Source: CALKYB01 sp964510575 (GTDB lineage: Bacteria; Bdellovibrionota_C; UBA2361; SZUA-149; CALKYB01). Taken from it: a DNA stretch of 64,000 nucleotides. The position numbers were made by a program, and so were the translations under genes. The stretch lies in contig CAZECN010000010.1 of NCBI GenBank assembly GCA_964510575.1, forward strand, positions 1 through 64,000, given 5' to 3'. Under the pieces are notes generated by a model. It was given only the letters and a program-made list of their open reading frames with translations. It was not told where the DNA came from and did not search any database. Of the stretch, positions 7,739-15,937 are shown in pieces. Positions within the stretch are counted from its first letter, which is position 1; every line of letters begins with the position of its first letter.

Positions 7739-9217
7739 CTACCTCGCCATAGGTACTGGCTCAGGAATAAGGTCAGCTGAACGATCTTCGGGAATTTTAT
7801 AAGTAGCAAGTATCTCATCGCCCTTCTCAGCAACCTGCTTACGATTTAAGACCAACTCTTTTCCATCTTGATCTTTAAATACCACAAACTCACTATCACT
7901 ATTCTCAACAAGTTCGCTCAATTGCTTCAGGTTAACAACATCAACTCCATTCACTGATGCCACTGGCCACCATGAAACTCTGCTGTAACCCTCGTTTAGC
8001 TCTGAAGACAATACCTTCAAGGCTAAAACAATTTCTTGGCCTTTCTTTTCCTTGAAGTTTGAGGTCAATAAAGCCGTCAAGTCTTTGGGAGCTGAAGAGT
8101 ACCACTTTGAGCCAAAACTTTTCATAAGACTCTTATTTAGCGGGGTGAAAACTACACCACCATATATATAGTAAGAAGGAAGAACGTCATAAAGCTCCAT
8201 TGGCACTAAGCTTCTATCCTTGAGAGCACTTACTAGGTTTACTTCTAGTTTTTTAGTCTCTCCTTTTCTTAATACCGATAAACTAAGCGATTCACCGACC
8301 TGAACTTTCTGGATAAAGTAAGCCATACTGGTCCGTTCATTCTTTCGAAACTCAACTGAGCCGTCGTCGTCAATATTACTTCCATTAACGGAAACTAAAA
8401 CATCACCTTCCTCTATTACTCCATCAGCTGCTGTGCCAGGTACAACTTTGTTAACAAGTATACCGCTCGCGTCCTCGGGAACCTTGTGATAGCGACGTAA
8501 ATCTTTATTCTCTAAGCTTTGAAAAGAAATTCCAAGGGTCGGAAATCCATCATACTTGCCATCTTCAATATCCGTAAGGAAGTGTTTAATGACCGGTACT
8601 GGTACGAGATACCCAATATTATCTGCATAGCGAATGCCCTGCATTACCACTCCAATGATCGACCCCTTACTAATTACTGGACCTCCACTGTTACCAGGGT
8701 TGATCGCTGCATCAATTTGAATTGCTAACAAGGACTCCGAGCTATGCACATAATTTTGGTGTTCTACTCGAGAGACCACACCTTTTGTTATGCTAAGCTG
8801 ATCTCCGCCTAGAGGAAATCCATAGACTAACACCTCTTCTTGAGTTTCTGGCAGGCCGCCAAACTTTAAAGGTTTCATTCCTTTAAAAAATTCAGGATCA
8901 GAAACCTCAAGCAAAGCTAAATCACTGTCATGAGATACACTTAATACCGATGCACGATATTTTCTTGATTCTCCGTATTTTCTAACCTGTATAAAAGTAC
9001 TGTTACTAACAACATGAGCATTAGTAAGTATTCTTTTCCCAGAAATTACAGCCCCTGAGCCTGTGGAGCTTCTTGGACCTTGCATACTCCAAGGATTGTA
9101 AAAGTCAGGGTTATTATGAACAGAATAGATTTTTACCAAGGATTTTCTGGTATCAGCTAACGCTGAGGTTGGAAGTAAAAAGAAAAAACTAAGAAAAAAG
9201 ATTTGGTATTTGAGCAT
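7739..9217 (-). CDS. Exported HtrA/Deg-type serine protease, Deg9/Deg2-like
   Basis: This 492-residue protein has a signal peptide (cleavage near ALA-DT) and a trypsin-fold protease domain with the intact triad H68 (LTNAHVV), D99 (SHDSDLALL) and S177 (NPGNSGGP). A PDZ domain follows (GILVNKVVPGTAADGVIEEGD), then a second, divergent PDZ-like region to the end. The GFPTLGIS segment after the protease domain and the long second half match my recollection of plant Deg9/Deg2 proteases better than E. coli DegP. It acts in the periplasm or outside the cell, probably in protein quality control. SD-like GAGG precedes ATG 9217. The Kazal-repeat protein lies just downstream. Confidence 0.9.
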   Translation of the reverse strand: MLKYQIFFLSFFFLLPTSALADTRKSLVKIYSVHNNPDFYNPWSMQGPRSSTGSGAVISGKRILTNAHVVSNSTFIQVRKYGESRKYRASVLSVSHDSDLALLEVSDPEFFKGMKPLKFGGLPETQEEVLVYGFPLGGDQLSITKGVVSRVEHQNYVHSSESLLAIQIDAAINPGNSGGPVISKGSIIGVVMQGIRYADNIGYLVPVPVIKHFLTDIEDGKYDGFPTLGISFQSLENKDLRRYHKVPEDASGILVNKVVPGTAADGVIEEGDVLVSVNGSNIDDDGSVEFRKNERTSMAYFIQKVQVGESLSLSVLRKGETKKLEVNLVSALKDRSLVPMELYDVLPSYYIYGGVVFTPLNKSLMKSFGSKWYSSAPKDLTALLTSNFKEKKGQEIVLALKVLSSELNEGYSRVSWWPVASVNGVDVVNLKQLSELVENSDSEFVVFKDQDGKELVLNRKQVAEKGDEILATYKIPEDRSADLIPEPVPMAR

Positions 9218-9275
9218 TTACCCTCTGAGGTATTTTTAAAAAGCCTAGGCAATACAAATGGCCGAAGCTCGTTGT

Positions 9276-9743
9276 TTAGTGGTGAATCTCGTCAATAATT
9301 GCATCCTGCATGATTACTTTCTGTCTGGATAACAATTCGAAATAGTAGTCAATATCATCAACACCTAGGTTGGATGTATACTGAGTTACACTTAAGACAA
9401 TGTCATAGTTTACTAAACTAAGTTTAGCACCAATCAAAGTATCAGCAATTGTAAGAACAGCAATAAGCGTTTTATATAATTCTCGAACCGGCACAGTTAG
9501 AATATTTACTCCCATGTAAAGAGTAGTCTCGGCTGGTCGATTAAGGCCTTCAAGTGTTATTTCTAACTCTTCTTCATCGCTAAGAGGCACTGACCAAGTC
9601 GCAATTTCAGCGGTCTTTTGCTGAAGACAAGAATCTGGGTCAAAGCCGCGACGAATCATAAATTCTTCTACTAACTTTGGAGGCTCTTTACCCCCAGAAA
9701 TTTTTTTAATTCTGGCAGAACTTAATTTTCTAATTTTGGCCAT
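9276..9743 (-). CDS. Conserved-looking cytosolic protein, possibly YbjN-like
   Basis: This 155-residue protein has no signal peptide or membrane segment. A basic N-terminus (MAKIRKLSSARIKK) leads into an alternating strand/helix pattern, with a block around LTVPVRELYKTLIAVL and IGAKLSLVNYDIVLSVTQY. The overall pattern (paired strands, then a long helix and an acidic C-terminal helix) is reminiscent of YbjN/secretion-chaperone folds, but the match is weak. It starts at ATG 9743 and lies between a glycosyltransferase and the HtrA gene on the same strand. I cannot assign a function. Confidence 0.65.
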   Translation of the reverse strand: MAKIRKLSSARIKKISGGKEPPKLVEEFMIRRGFDPDSCLQQKTAEIATWSVPLSDEEELEITLEGLNRPAETTLYMGVNILTVPVRELYKTLIAVLTIADTLIGAKLSLVNYDIVLSVTQYTSNLGVDDIDYYFELLSRQKVIMQDAIIDEIHH

Positions 9744-9812
9744 AAAATCTATCGAAACTAAAAAAGTCTATCTTGCTATGGGTTACGGCTCGAGAGCTAA
9801 AGAGAGAATCCT

Positions 9813-10928
9813 CTATAGTCTACGCTCCTGTTCCGGGTCTTTCAATTGTTCTTTTATTGACTTCACCCAATCGCTATTGAGCTTAAACCCAGCCTCCATA
9901 CTTGCCTTCATATTCTCCTCTAAGGCTGATTTTCTGCCTGAGAGCTCTTTAAGTTTAAGAGAAAGTTCCCCTACATGCTCTGGGTCAAAAACTTGATCTT
10001 CTTCACAAACAATATCAAGCAAAGATTCATCCCCACCTAATAGCAAACCTGTCCCTGCAGTAATCGCATCAAGAACTGGGTCTTCATAACTAAACGCTTT
10101 CGGCACTATCAGGACATCAACAGAGAAGACTAGATTGGGAACATTTTCAGGCTGACTAAGTAACACTATTTGCTCGGTTAGTCCTAAACCAACTATCAGA
10201 GATAATATCCGATCTCTATCTGGCCCATCAGCCGCAATAATCAAATATATCTTTTTATCAACGTCGGCTAAGGCTCTTACAATAGTCTCCAAGCTCTGCT
10301 CTACAACTAAGGGCGACAAGCTCAAAAGTAGTAGAGACTTCTCGGGTAAATCCAGAGTGGAGCAAAGCTCTGCTCGCTTTATATCTCGCTGCTGAGCTAG
10401 CTTTTTCCAATCTTTTTCAGAATATCCTGAGCTCAATAATCTTTCAGTTGGTGGTGGAAAAGGCGTAGTAAGAAAACCTCGTTCAACTTTTTTAGCTCCT
10501 TTGGGTAAAAGCAGGGAGCTATCAATAGAAGTAGAACAAACAATCAAATTAGAGAACCTACTTAGCAAAGCTTTGGTCATTTTTTTGCAAAGGCTTAACT
10601 TCTCTCGATGCCAGCTTTGATCCAAACCCTCTACTAGCACCACTGTGTTTGAGCGTTTTAGCTTAGTAAGTAAGAGTAAAAGTAAAAAACTGGCTCCCAA
10701 CTCAAAAACGACCGTGTCTACTTTACTAAAAATAATCTTTAAAGCGGATTTAAGATAATTACTTAAAAACTTAAAGACGCTCTGACGATTACTAGGCGTG
10801 AAGCTATAGTCTTTAGCAATATCACCGAGCCCTTCCAGGCTCTTAGCAAGGGCCTCTACGCGCTGCCGTTGATAAGTCCCCTCCTCTGAAGAAAAGAAAA
10901 GGAGAGTATTTTGATGCTCTTTACTCAA
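9813..10928 (-). CDS. GT-B fold glycosyltransferase, family 4-like
   Basis: This 371-residue protein has the layout of a group 1 glycosyltransferase. The N-terminal half is acceptor-side; the second half has SLLLLSLSPLVVEQSLETIV, then YLIIAADGPDRDRILSLI and a VLLSQPENVPNLVFSVDVLI segment, followed by the nucleotide-sugar site region (PKAFSYEDPVLDAITAGTGLLL) where E-x7-E is usual. Here only one acidic residue of that motif is clear, so donor binding may differ. It starts at TTG 10928. It probably transfers a sugar to a cell-surface glycan at the inner membrane. The fold call is moderate to good; donor and acceptor are unknown. Confidence 0.78.
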   Translation of the reverse strand: MSKEHQNTLLFFSSEEGTYQRQRVEALAKSLEGLGDIAKDYSFTPSNRQSVFKFLSNYLKSALKIIFSKVDTVVFELGASFLLLLLLTKLKRSNTVVLVEGLDQSWHREKLSLCKKMTKALLSRFSNLIVCSTSIDSSLLLPKGAKKVERGFLTTPFPPPTERLLSSGYSEKDWKKLAQQRDIKRAELCSTLDLPEKSLLLLSLSPLVVEQSLETIVRALADVDKKIYLIIAADGPDRDRILSLIVGLGLTEQIVLLSQPENVPNLVFSVDVLIVPKAFSYEDPVLDAITAGTGLLLGGDESLLDIVCEEDQVFDPEHVGELSLKLKELSGRKSALEENMKASMEAGFKLNSDWVKSIKEQLKDPEQERRL

Positions 10929-11212
10929 GATTGTAATTACTCTTTCTGACCGGGTAAAATAGTTTAGATGGTTCTTATAGCAATATTATTCCCCAGACTT
11001 GAGGAAAAACTTTAAGAAGTTAAGGAGCAAATAAGGCCTAGATTTAGGGCCAAAGACTCTCCAAGATCTCTATGCAAAAATTTGGACTAAAAATCAGCCT
11101 TAATGAATCAAATTAACTATGGGGTGGATAGTATTTTACCCTACTGAAAAATCAGTACTTGTTAAGGCAGCTTTTTTCAAAGAGTTTTAGGCTAGCAAAT
11201 AGCAGCGGGAGA

Positions 11213-11521
11213 TATACTGCGCCTCATTGAAAATTCGGTTTTGCTGGATTAAGCATAGGCGCAGTATAAGCCGAGCGTAGGCGAGGCCATTAGGCAGGTA
11301 TACTCAACCTCAAAATATGCTTTTCAAGACCTTTAGGTCTTGTCTAAATTAATTATTAAACTGGGAAATCGAGGTATTTGGAGACTCTAGAGGCAAAACG
11401 CTGGTCGCGTTTTACAGATTCCTAGGCGCAGTATCTGTCCTCTGGCCATGCTAACGCATGGTGGATATACTCAACCCCGACCACTCCCTTAAAAGACGAA
11501 ATTTAAAGTAGGTTGAGTATA
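11213..11521. repeat. Six-copy 12-mer array with mirror-symmetric order
   Basis: Motif A (TATACTGCGCCT) occurs at 11213-11224 plus, 11257-11268 minus and 11424-11434 minus (11 bp). Motif B (TATACTCAACC) occurs at 11299-11309 plus, 11466-11476 plus and 11511-11521 minus. A and B share TATACT and a CC end and look like variants of one site. Reflecting positions about 11367 exchanges each copy with another in opposite orientation, with A and B swapped. The outer two inverted pairs each span exactly 56 bp. The sequences between copies are not similar. Multiple operator sites or an RNA structure are possible. Confidence 0.7.
11466..11521 (+). promoter_or_regulatory. Possible hairpin masking the pilD ribosome-binding site
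   Basis: TATACTCAACC (11466-11476) is exactly complementary to GGTTGAGTATA (11511-11521), which ends one base before the pilD ATG and includes the only SD-like sequence, AGGTTGAG. If transcribed, pairing of the arms would hide the translation start. This is inference from complementarity and position only. Confidence 0.45.
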
Positions 11522-11522
11522 T

Positions 11523-12308
11523 ATGGAGATTGTAGCAATTTTTACTTTGTTTGGACTGCTTGTTGGCAGCTTCCTCAACGTTGCAATTTGGCGTGTTCCA
11601 CTCAAAAAGTCAGTGATGTCTCCGAAAAGAAGCTTTTGCCCTAAGTGCGAAACTCAATTGCTTTGGTGGGAGAATATTCCAGTAATTAGCTGGCTAATGC
11701 TTAGAGCTAAATGCAGAACTTGTAAGGAACCTATTTCAGGACGCTATCCCTTTGTAGAGCTACTAAGTGCAATTGCAGCAGCGTTAGCAGCTATAAAGTT
11801 CGGAGCAACGCCAACTGCTGTACTCATATATTTTTTTACTGCAACAATGATTGTAATCAGTTTCATAGACTTAGATCATATGATTATTCCCAACGTCATT
11901 AGTTTCCCTGGGATGGCTTTCGGTCTATTTTTAGGGTGCTTAACTCAATACGTAGATTGGTTTAGCTGGCCAGTAACATCTGGGGCTTTGGACTCTCTTA
12001 TCGGATTTCTTGCGGGCGGTGGTTTCTTTTGGATTATTGGTGAAATTTACTACCGAATGAGTGGAGTTGTTGGACTAGGTGGGGGCGATGTAAAACTCAC
12101 AGCAATGATCGGAGCCATATTAGGTTGGGAATCACTTATCTCTACAATTTTTGCTGGATGTTTCCTTGGAGCTATTGTCGGAATAGCAATGATGATGATC
12201 AATAAATCCGGAAGAAAAACTGAAATTCCTTTTGGACCATGGTTGGCGGCTGGCTCTCTCATCTATATCTTTTGCGACTTCCAATTCATGGACTATCTCA
12301 AAATCTAA
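11523..12308 (+). CDS. pilD: Prepilin peptidase / N-methyltransferase PilD
   Basis: PilD cleaves the leader of type IV prepilins and methylates the new N-terminus, in the inner membrane. The 261-residue protein shows the N-terminal GSFLNVAIWRVP segment. It also has two CxxC pairs (CPKC near residue 39, CRTC near 65) of the zinc-binding methylase part. The two aspartyl-protease sites are FIDLDHMIIP (about residue 115) and GGGDVKLTA (about 187). Seven or eight hydrophobic segments span the rest. It lies upstream of an NtrC-type regulator and serves the pilMNO/pilQ genes found about 8 kb away. The start ATG 11523 is preceded by an unusual repeat. Confidence 0.95.
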   Translation: MEIVAIFTLFGLLVGSFLNVAIWRVPLKKSVMSPKRSFCPKCETQLLWWENIPVISWLMLRAKCRTCKEPISGRYPFVELLSAIAAALAAIKFGATPTAVLIYFFTATMIVISFIDLDHMIIPNVISFPGMAFGLFLGCLTQYVDWFSWPVTSGALDSLIGFLAGGGFFWIIGEIYYRMSGVVGLGGGDVKLTAMIGAILGWESLISTIFAGCFLGAIVGIAMMMINKSGRKTEIPFGPWLAAGSLIYIFCDFQFMDYLKI

Positions 12309-12325
12309 GGTAATTTTTATAATCT

Positions 12326-13735
12326 ATGGTTTTTTCTTCTTTTCCAAACCAGCTTAGGTGTCAGACTCCCAGCGAGCCTCCTATACTTGTAGTAGATGAT
12401 GAGAAGGAAGTCCGTAAGGCAATCAACAACACCCTAAAAGCGGCAGGCTACCAGACTATTGAAGCTAGTGATGGGCTAGCCGCCCTCGCTATTTTAAAGA
12501 AGACTGAATGCAGTCTAGTGCTAACTGACTTAAAAATGCCTAAGTGCAATGGTCTGGAGTTCATCAAAGCGGCTCGAAAAGACTATAAAAACCTTCCTAT
12601 TATTCTAATGTCAGCCTACGCAACCATCGATATGGCATTTGAAGCCATTTCGGAAGGGGCTCAAGACTATTTATCAAAACCCTTTATGCCCGAAGACCTA
12701 CTTTGGTCAGTAGCTAAAACTCGAGAAAGACTAAAGCTTAAAAAGGAAAATGATAGACTCAACGCAGAACTAATCAATCACTCGGCTAATGCAGAAATTC
12801 TGGGCACCAATCACGAAATAATTAGAATTTTGGAGAAGGTAAAAAAAGTCTCTGATTTTAGCACAACAGTTCTTATCGAAGGGGAGTCAGGGACAGGAAA
12901 GGAACTAATTGCTCGAGCTATTCATAAAAATTCTGCTCGGCGGGAAAAGCCCTTCATCGCAGTAAACTGCGGTGCTATACCTGAGACACTCCTTGAGTCG
13001 GAGCTCTTTGGCCATAAAAAAGGGGCTTTCACTGATGCTAGCGCTAATAAATCTGGGCTTTTCAAAGCCGCTGATGGTGGAACTATTCTACTGGATGAAA
13101 TTGGGGAGCTTCCTCTAAAACTCCAAGTAAAGCTGCTAAGAGTGCTTCAAGAACGAGAAGTTAGACCGGTAGGAGCCACAGAAAATGAGCCTGTTGATGT
13201 AAGGGTAGTGGCTGCCACTCTTAGGGATCTTGAACAAGACATAGAGGACGGGTTATTTAGACAAGACCTATATTTCAGATTGAATGTTCTTCGATTAAAG
13301 CTTCCACCGTTGAGGGAAAGAAAAGAAGATATTCCATTAATAGTCACTAGTTTCATAGAACGCTATTCAGGACAAATGGGAATAGACCCTCTAGGTCTAG
13401 AAGATCAAGTTATGGAAGCATTGCTCAACTATTCCTGGCCTGGCAATATCAGAGAGCTTGAGAATTCCCTTGAGCGAGCAATAATAATGTCTGACCGTAG
13501 CATTGTAAGAGTCGAGAACTTACCAGCTGATATTCTAGAACACGAGGCTAGTTTCGCTCCTGATTTTCAAAATCCTGACTCCCTTTCTCTCAAGAAAAAC
13601 TGTGGAGATCTGGAGAAACTTTTAATATCCTCTGCACTGAAAAAGACTGGTGGAAACCGCACTTACGCTGCTAAATTATTAGAAGTCAGTCACCGCACCT
13701 TACTTTATAAACTTAAGAAGTATGAAATCAGTTGA
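12326..13735 (+). CDS. Sigma-54-dependent response regulator, NtrC/PilR type
   Basis: This 469-residue protein has three parts. The receiver domain (about residues 20-135) has DD in VVDDEKEV, the phospho-acceptor Asp in LVLTDLKMP and the Lys in LSKPF. The AAA+ domain has Walker A GESGTGKE near residue 187, the sigma-54 contact loop GAFTDA near 232 and ILLDEIGELP. The C-terminal Fis-type helix-turn-helix (GGNRTYAAKLLEVSHRTLLYK) binds DNA. Its position next to pilD suggests a PilR-like role in pilin expression, but no histidine kinase gene is adjacent. It begins 17 bp after pilD and overlaps the next gene by 14 bp. Confidence 0.93.
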   Translation: MVFSSFPNQLRCQTPSEPPILVVDDEKEVRKAINNTLKAAGYQTIEASDGLAALAILKKTECSLVLTDLKMPKCNGLEFIKAARKDYKNLPIILMSAYATIDMAFEAISEGAQDYLSKPFMPEDLLWSVAKTRERLKLKKENDRLNAELINHSANAEILGTNHEIIRILEKVKKVSDFSTTVLIEGESGTGKELIARAIHKNSARREKPFIAVNCGAIPETLLESELFGHKKGAFTDASANKSGLFKAADGGTILLDEIGELPLKLQVKLLRVLQEREVRPVGATENEPVDVRVVAATLRDLEQDIEDGLFRQDLYFRLNVLRLKLPPLRERKEDIPLIVTSFIERYSGQMGIDPLGLEDQVMEALLNYSWPGNIRELENSLERAIIMSDRSIVRVENLPADILEHEASFAPDFQNPDSLSLKKNCGDLEKLLISSALKKTGGNRTYAAKLLEVSHRTLLYKLKKYEIS

Positions 13736-14384
13736 AGCCTCACTAAGCCTTCTTTTTGTACTAACAATACTCTCCTATCCGCTAGCCTTGACGGCTGAAA
13801 CGACTAAAAATAACGAGTCAGCCAAAATCTATAAATGGACCGATCAAAACGGCAAGGTTCATTTTTCAACTAAGCCGTCTGATGAAAAAGCCAAGGCTAC
13901 TCAGCTTCCAGAAATTCAAAAAGAAAATTACGAAGAAAAAATCGGTAAAATTAAAGCTATTACTCCTAAAAATTGTTCTGCACACAATGGAATAGACTGT
14001 GAAGCAGGCCCAGATTCAGATGGAAGCGTTATTTGCAATGATGGTTATCGCAATGCAGTGCTTCCTTTTCGATTCAAATGCCTCGAGGCCAAGCTTAAAG
14101 TTACAGCCTTAGAGGTAGAGCAAAGACAAGTAAGTCTTACGCTTCGTAATAATGCACCAGTTGCCGCCAAAGACGTGCGAATTTCAATCTCTAATAATAA
14201 GTTTAGAAGAAAACAAAGAAAAGGATTGTTTCAAGCTAAGGGACCAGCGGAAGTTGAACCCTGGGGCGTAGAGGAGTATACTATGCCGTTACCACCTCTA
14301 CCGGACTTTGGTAACAGCATAACTTACCGAATTCGTTGTGAAAACTGCAATGGCGTGACTAGAAGTCTAAAAAATGATTACTGA
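13722..14384 (+). CDS. Exported DUF4124-domain protein
   Basis: This 220-residue protein has a signal peptide (hydrophobic to about residue 24, ending LTAE). A DUF4124 motif follows (IYKWTDQNGKVHFSTKP, residues about 36-52). The remaining 140 residues contain six Cys, including a CENCNG near the end, and a beta-rich segment (KVTALEVEQRQVSLTLRNNA). DUF4124 proteins are periplasmic or surface proteins without a fixed function. The gene overlaps the NtrC-type regulator by 14 bp and the SIS gene by 11 bp, so these are translationally coupled. Confidence 0.8.
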   Translation: MKSVEASLSLLFVLTILSYPLALTAETTKNNESAKIYKWTDQNGKVHFSTKPSDEKAKATQLPEIQKENYEEKIGKIKAITPKNCSAHNGIDCEAGPDSDGSVICNDGYRNAVLPFRFKCLEAKLKVTALEVEQRQVSLTLRNNAPVAAKDVRISISNNKFRRKQRKGLFQAKGPAEVEPWGVEEYTMPLPPLPDFGNSITYRIRCENCNGVTRSLKNDY

Positions 14385-14961
14385 GAGAATCAGAATATAT
14401 TTAGAGAGTGAAGCTGAGGCTATTAAAGCTATTCCACTTGACGAACGCTGCGAAGAAACCGTTGAAGCGATATTAAACTGTAAAGGCAAAGTTTTTACGA
14501 CCGGTGTGGGTAAAGCGGGCTTTATTGCTAGAAAGGCTGCTTCAACTTTTTCCACCACTGGAAGTCCTTCTTTGTTTGTTCACCCAGCTGAATCAGCTCA
14601 TGGCGACGCAGGAGTTTTTGCTGAGGGAGATTTACTGATTGCCTACTCTAACAGTGGTAAAACTCGTGAAGTAATTGAAACTGTAAAATTTGCTAAATCA
14701 CTAGGCGTTGAGAAAGTAATTGCTGTTTCAGCCACACCAGATACGCCACTTGCTGAAGAAGCTGACTTAGTTCTCCCCATCGGAAAAATCACTGAAGCTT
14801 GCCCATATCAATTAACTCCAACTTCAAGCACTGCAGCGATGATTGCGATTTCTGATGCACTTGCGCTGATCGTAATGGAAGAGCGTGGTTTTTCCAGAGA
14901 AGACTGGGCTAGGCGACACCACGGCGGTTACCTTGGTGAAAAATCCAGAAAAATTCAATAG
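14374..14961 (+). CDS. SIS-domain sugar-phosphate isomerase, KdsD/GutQ-like without CBS domains
   Basis: The 195-residue protein aligns with the SIS half of D-arabinose-5-phosphate isomerase, which makes the precursor of Kdo for lipopolysaccharide. VFTTGVGKAGFIARKAAST carries the family Lys, HPAESAHGDAGVF the active-site His region, LLIAYSNSGKTREVIE the SIS phosphate loop, and ARRHHGGYLGEK replaces the usual AxxHPGGxLG. E. coli KdsD (about 328 residues) has two further CBS domains that are absent here. SIS-only versions are known in other bacteria, so this is probably functional rather than truncated. Start ATG 14374 overlaps the preceding gene. Confidence 0.85.
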   Translation: MITERIRIYLESEAEAIKAIPLDERCEETVEAILNCKGKVFTTGVGKAGFIARKAASTFSTTGSPSLFVHPAESAHGDAGVFAEGDLLIAYSNSGKTREVIETVKFAKSLGVEKVIAVSATPDTPLAEEADLVLPIGKITEACPYQLTPTSSTAAMIAISDALALIVMEERGFSREDWARRHHGGYLGEKSRKIQ

Positions 14962-14967
14962 GCTAAA

Positions 14968-15927
14968 TTGTCTAATCTCAAAATAGCTGTAGTTGGCCAA
15001 GGAGTAATTGGATTGACCTCGGCAATCAGACTAGCTGAGAAAGGCTATTCCGTAGATATTTTTTCAAAAGAAAAATTCACCGAAACCACCTCAATGTCTG
15101 CCGGAGCTTATTGGTGGCCACATAAAACTTACCCAGAGGATAGAGTTTCTCAGTGGTCCAAAGCAACGTTTGAACAATATAAACTGGACGCTACCAAAAC
15201 AAACTCTGGAGTCTCTTTCCAAGAACATTATCGCTACTGCTTAGATCCTGACGACAGTAAATATGTCTTGAACCTAGTAGAAGAATGGAAAGAGATAGAC
15301 GGCTGTGACTTTGGGATACCCTGCCACGAAGCCTTTAAGGTAGTAGTGCCAGTAATTAACGTACCTGTGTATATGCCTCGTCTAAAAGCTCAAGCAGACA
15401 AGTTAGGCATAGGCTTCTTCGAAAAGCACATAGAGTCCCCTAGCCAACTATTTTCAGAATATAGTTTAGTCATTAACTGCACCGGCGTTGATGCTCGTCA
15501 CTTTGCCAAAGACGAGGAAGTTTACCCAATTCGAGGACAGGTTGTCCGTCTTTCATTACCCAAAGGTTTAAAGGCATCTTCCAGAATTTATCAAAAAGAA
15601 GACAAATTCACCTTAGTATTGCCTAGAGAAAACGACCTAGTGCTTGGTGGAACAGCCCAAGAAGGTGACTGGAGTAGAGAACCTCAAGAAAGAGACGCTA
15701 AGACCATCATTGAGCGCTGCTCCAAACTGAACCCCGATATCAAAAAATGTGAAATTTTGGGAAGTGGCGTTGGCCTCAGACCAGGCAGAAAGGAAGTTCG
15801 GCTAGAAATTGAAACTATAGGGCAAAACAAAAAGATAATTCATAACTACGGCCATGGTGGTGGAGGTTTTACAGTGGCCTGGGGCTGCGCAGATGAGGTT
15901 CTTAAACTAGCCAACCAAGAACAATGA
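14968..15927 (+). CDS. D-amino-acid oxidase family FAD enzyme
   Basis: This 319-residue flavoprotein probably oxidises D-amino acids to 2-oxo acids with release of ammonia and peroxide. It begins with the FAD-binding Rossmann motif VVGQGVIGLTSAIRLAEKGY, has AGAYWWPHK where the family has a similar segment, and ends with the family signature GLRPGRKEVRLE...NYGHGGGGFTVAWGCA. The start is TTG 14968, 6 bp after the SIS gene. It is close in length and motifs to eukaryotic D-amino-acid oxidase. In an envelope context it might recycle D-amino acids from peptidoglycan, but that is inference. Confidence 0.88.
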   Translation: MSNLKIAVVGQGVIGLTSAIRLAEKGYSVDIFSKEKFTETTSMSAGAYWWPHKTYPEDRVSQWSKATFEQYKLDATKTNSGVSFQEHYRYCLDPDDSKYVLNLVEEWKEIDGCDFGIPCHEAFKVVVPVINVPVYMPRLKAQADKLGIGFFEKHIESPSQLFSEYSLVINCTGVDARHFAKDEEVYPIRGQVVRLSLPKGLKASSRIYQKEDKFTLVLPRENDLVLGGTAQEGDWSREPQERDAKTIIERCSKLNPDIKKCEILGSGVGLRPGRKEVRLEIETIGQNKKIIHNYGHGGGGFTVAWGCADEVLKLANQEQ

Positions 15928-15937
15928 CCTCAAAACG

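Larger units (their letters stand above)
10929..11522. other. Long non-coding gap before pilD containing a motif array
   Basis: No gene was found in these 594 bases. The first 280 bases show nothing clear. From 11213 to 11521 there are six copies of a 12-bp motif in alternating orientation. Small hairpins lie between or beside them: CAAGACC/GGTCTTG at 11325-11342, AAAACGC/GCGTTTT at 11395-11413 and CCATGC/GCATGG at 11446-11461. The stretch is the upstream region of both the minus-strand glycosyltransferase gene and plus-strand pilD. Confidence 0.6.

Noticed and set aside
11466..11521. Integron attC-like site (ACTCAAC ... GTTGAGT fits RYYYAAC/GTTRRRY)
   Set aside because: Only the outer consensus matches; there are no cassette genes, no integrase in the window and the other array copies do not fit the attC layout.
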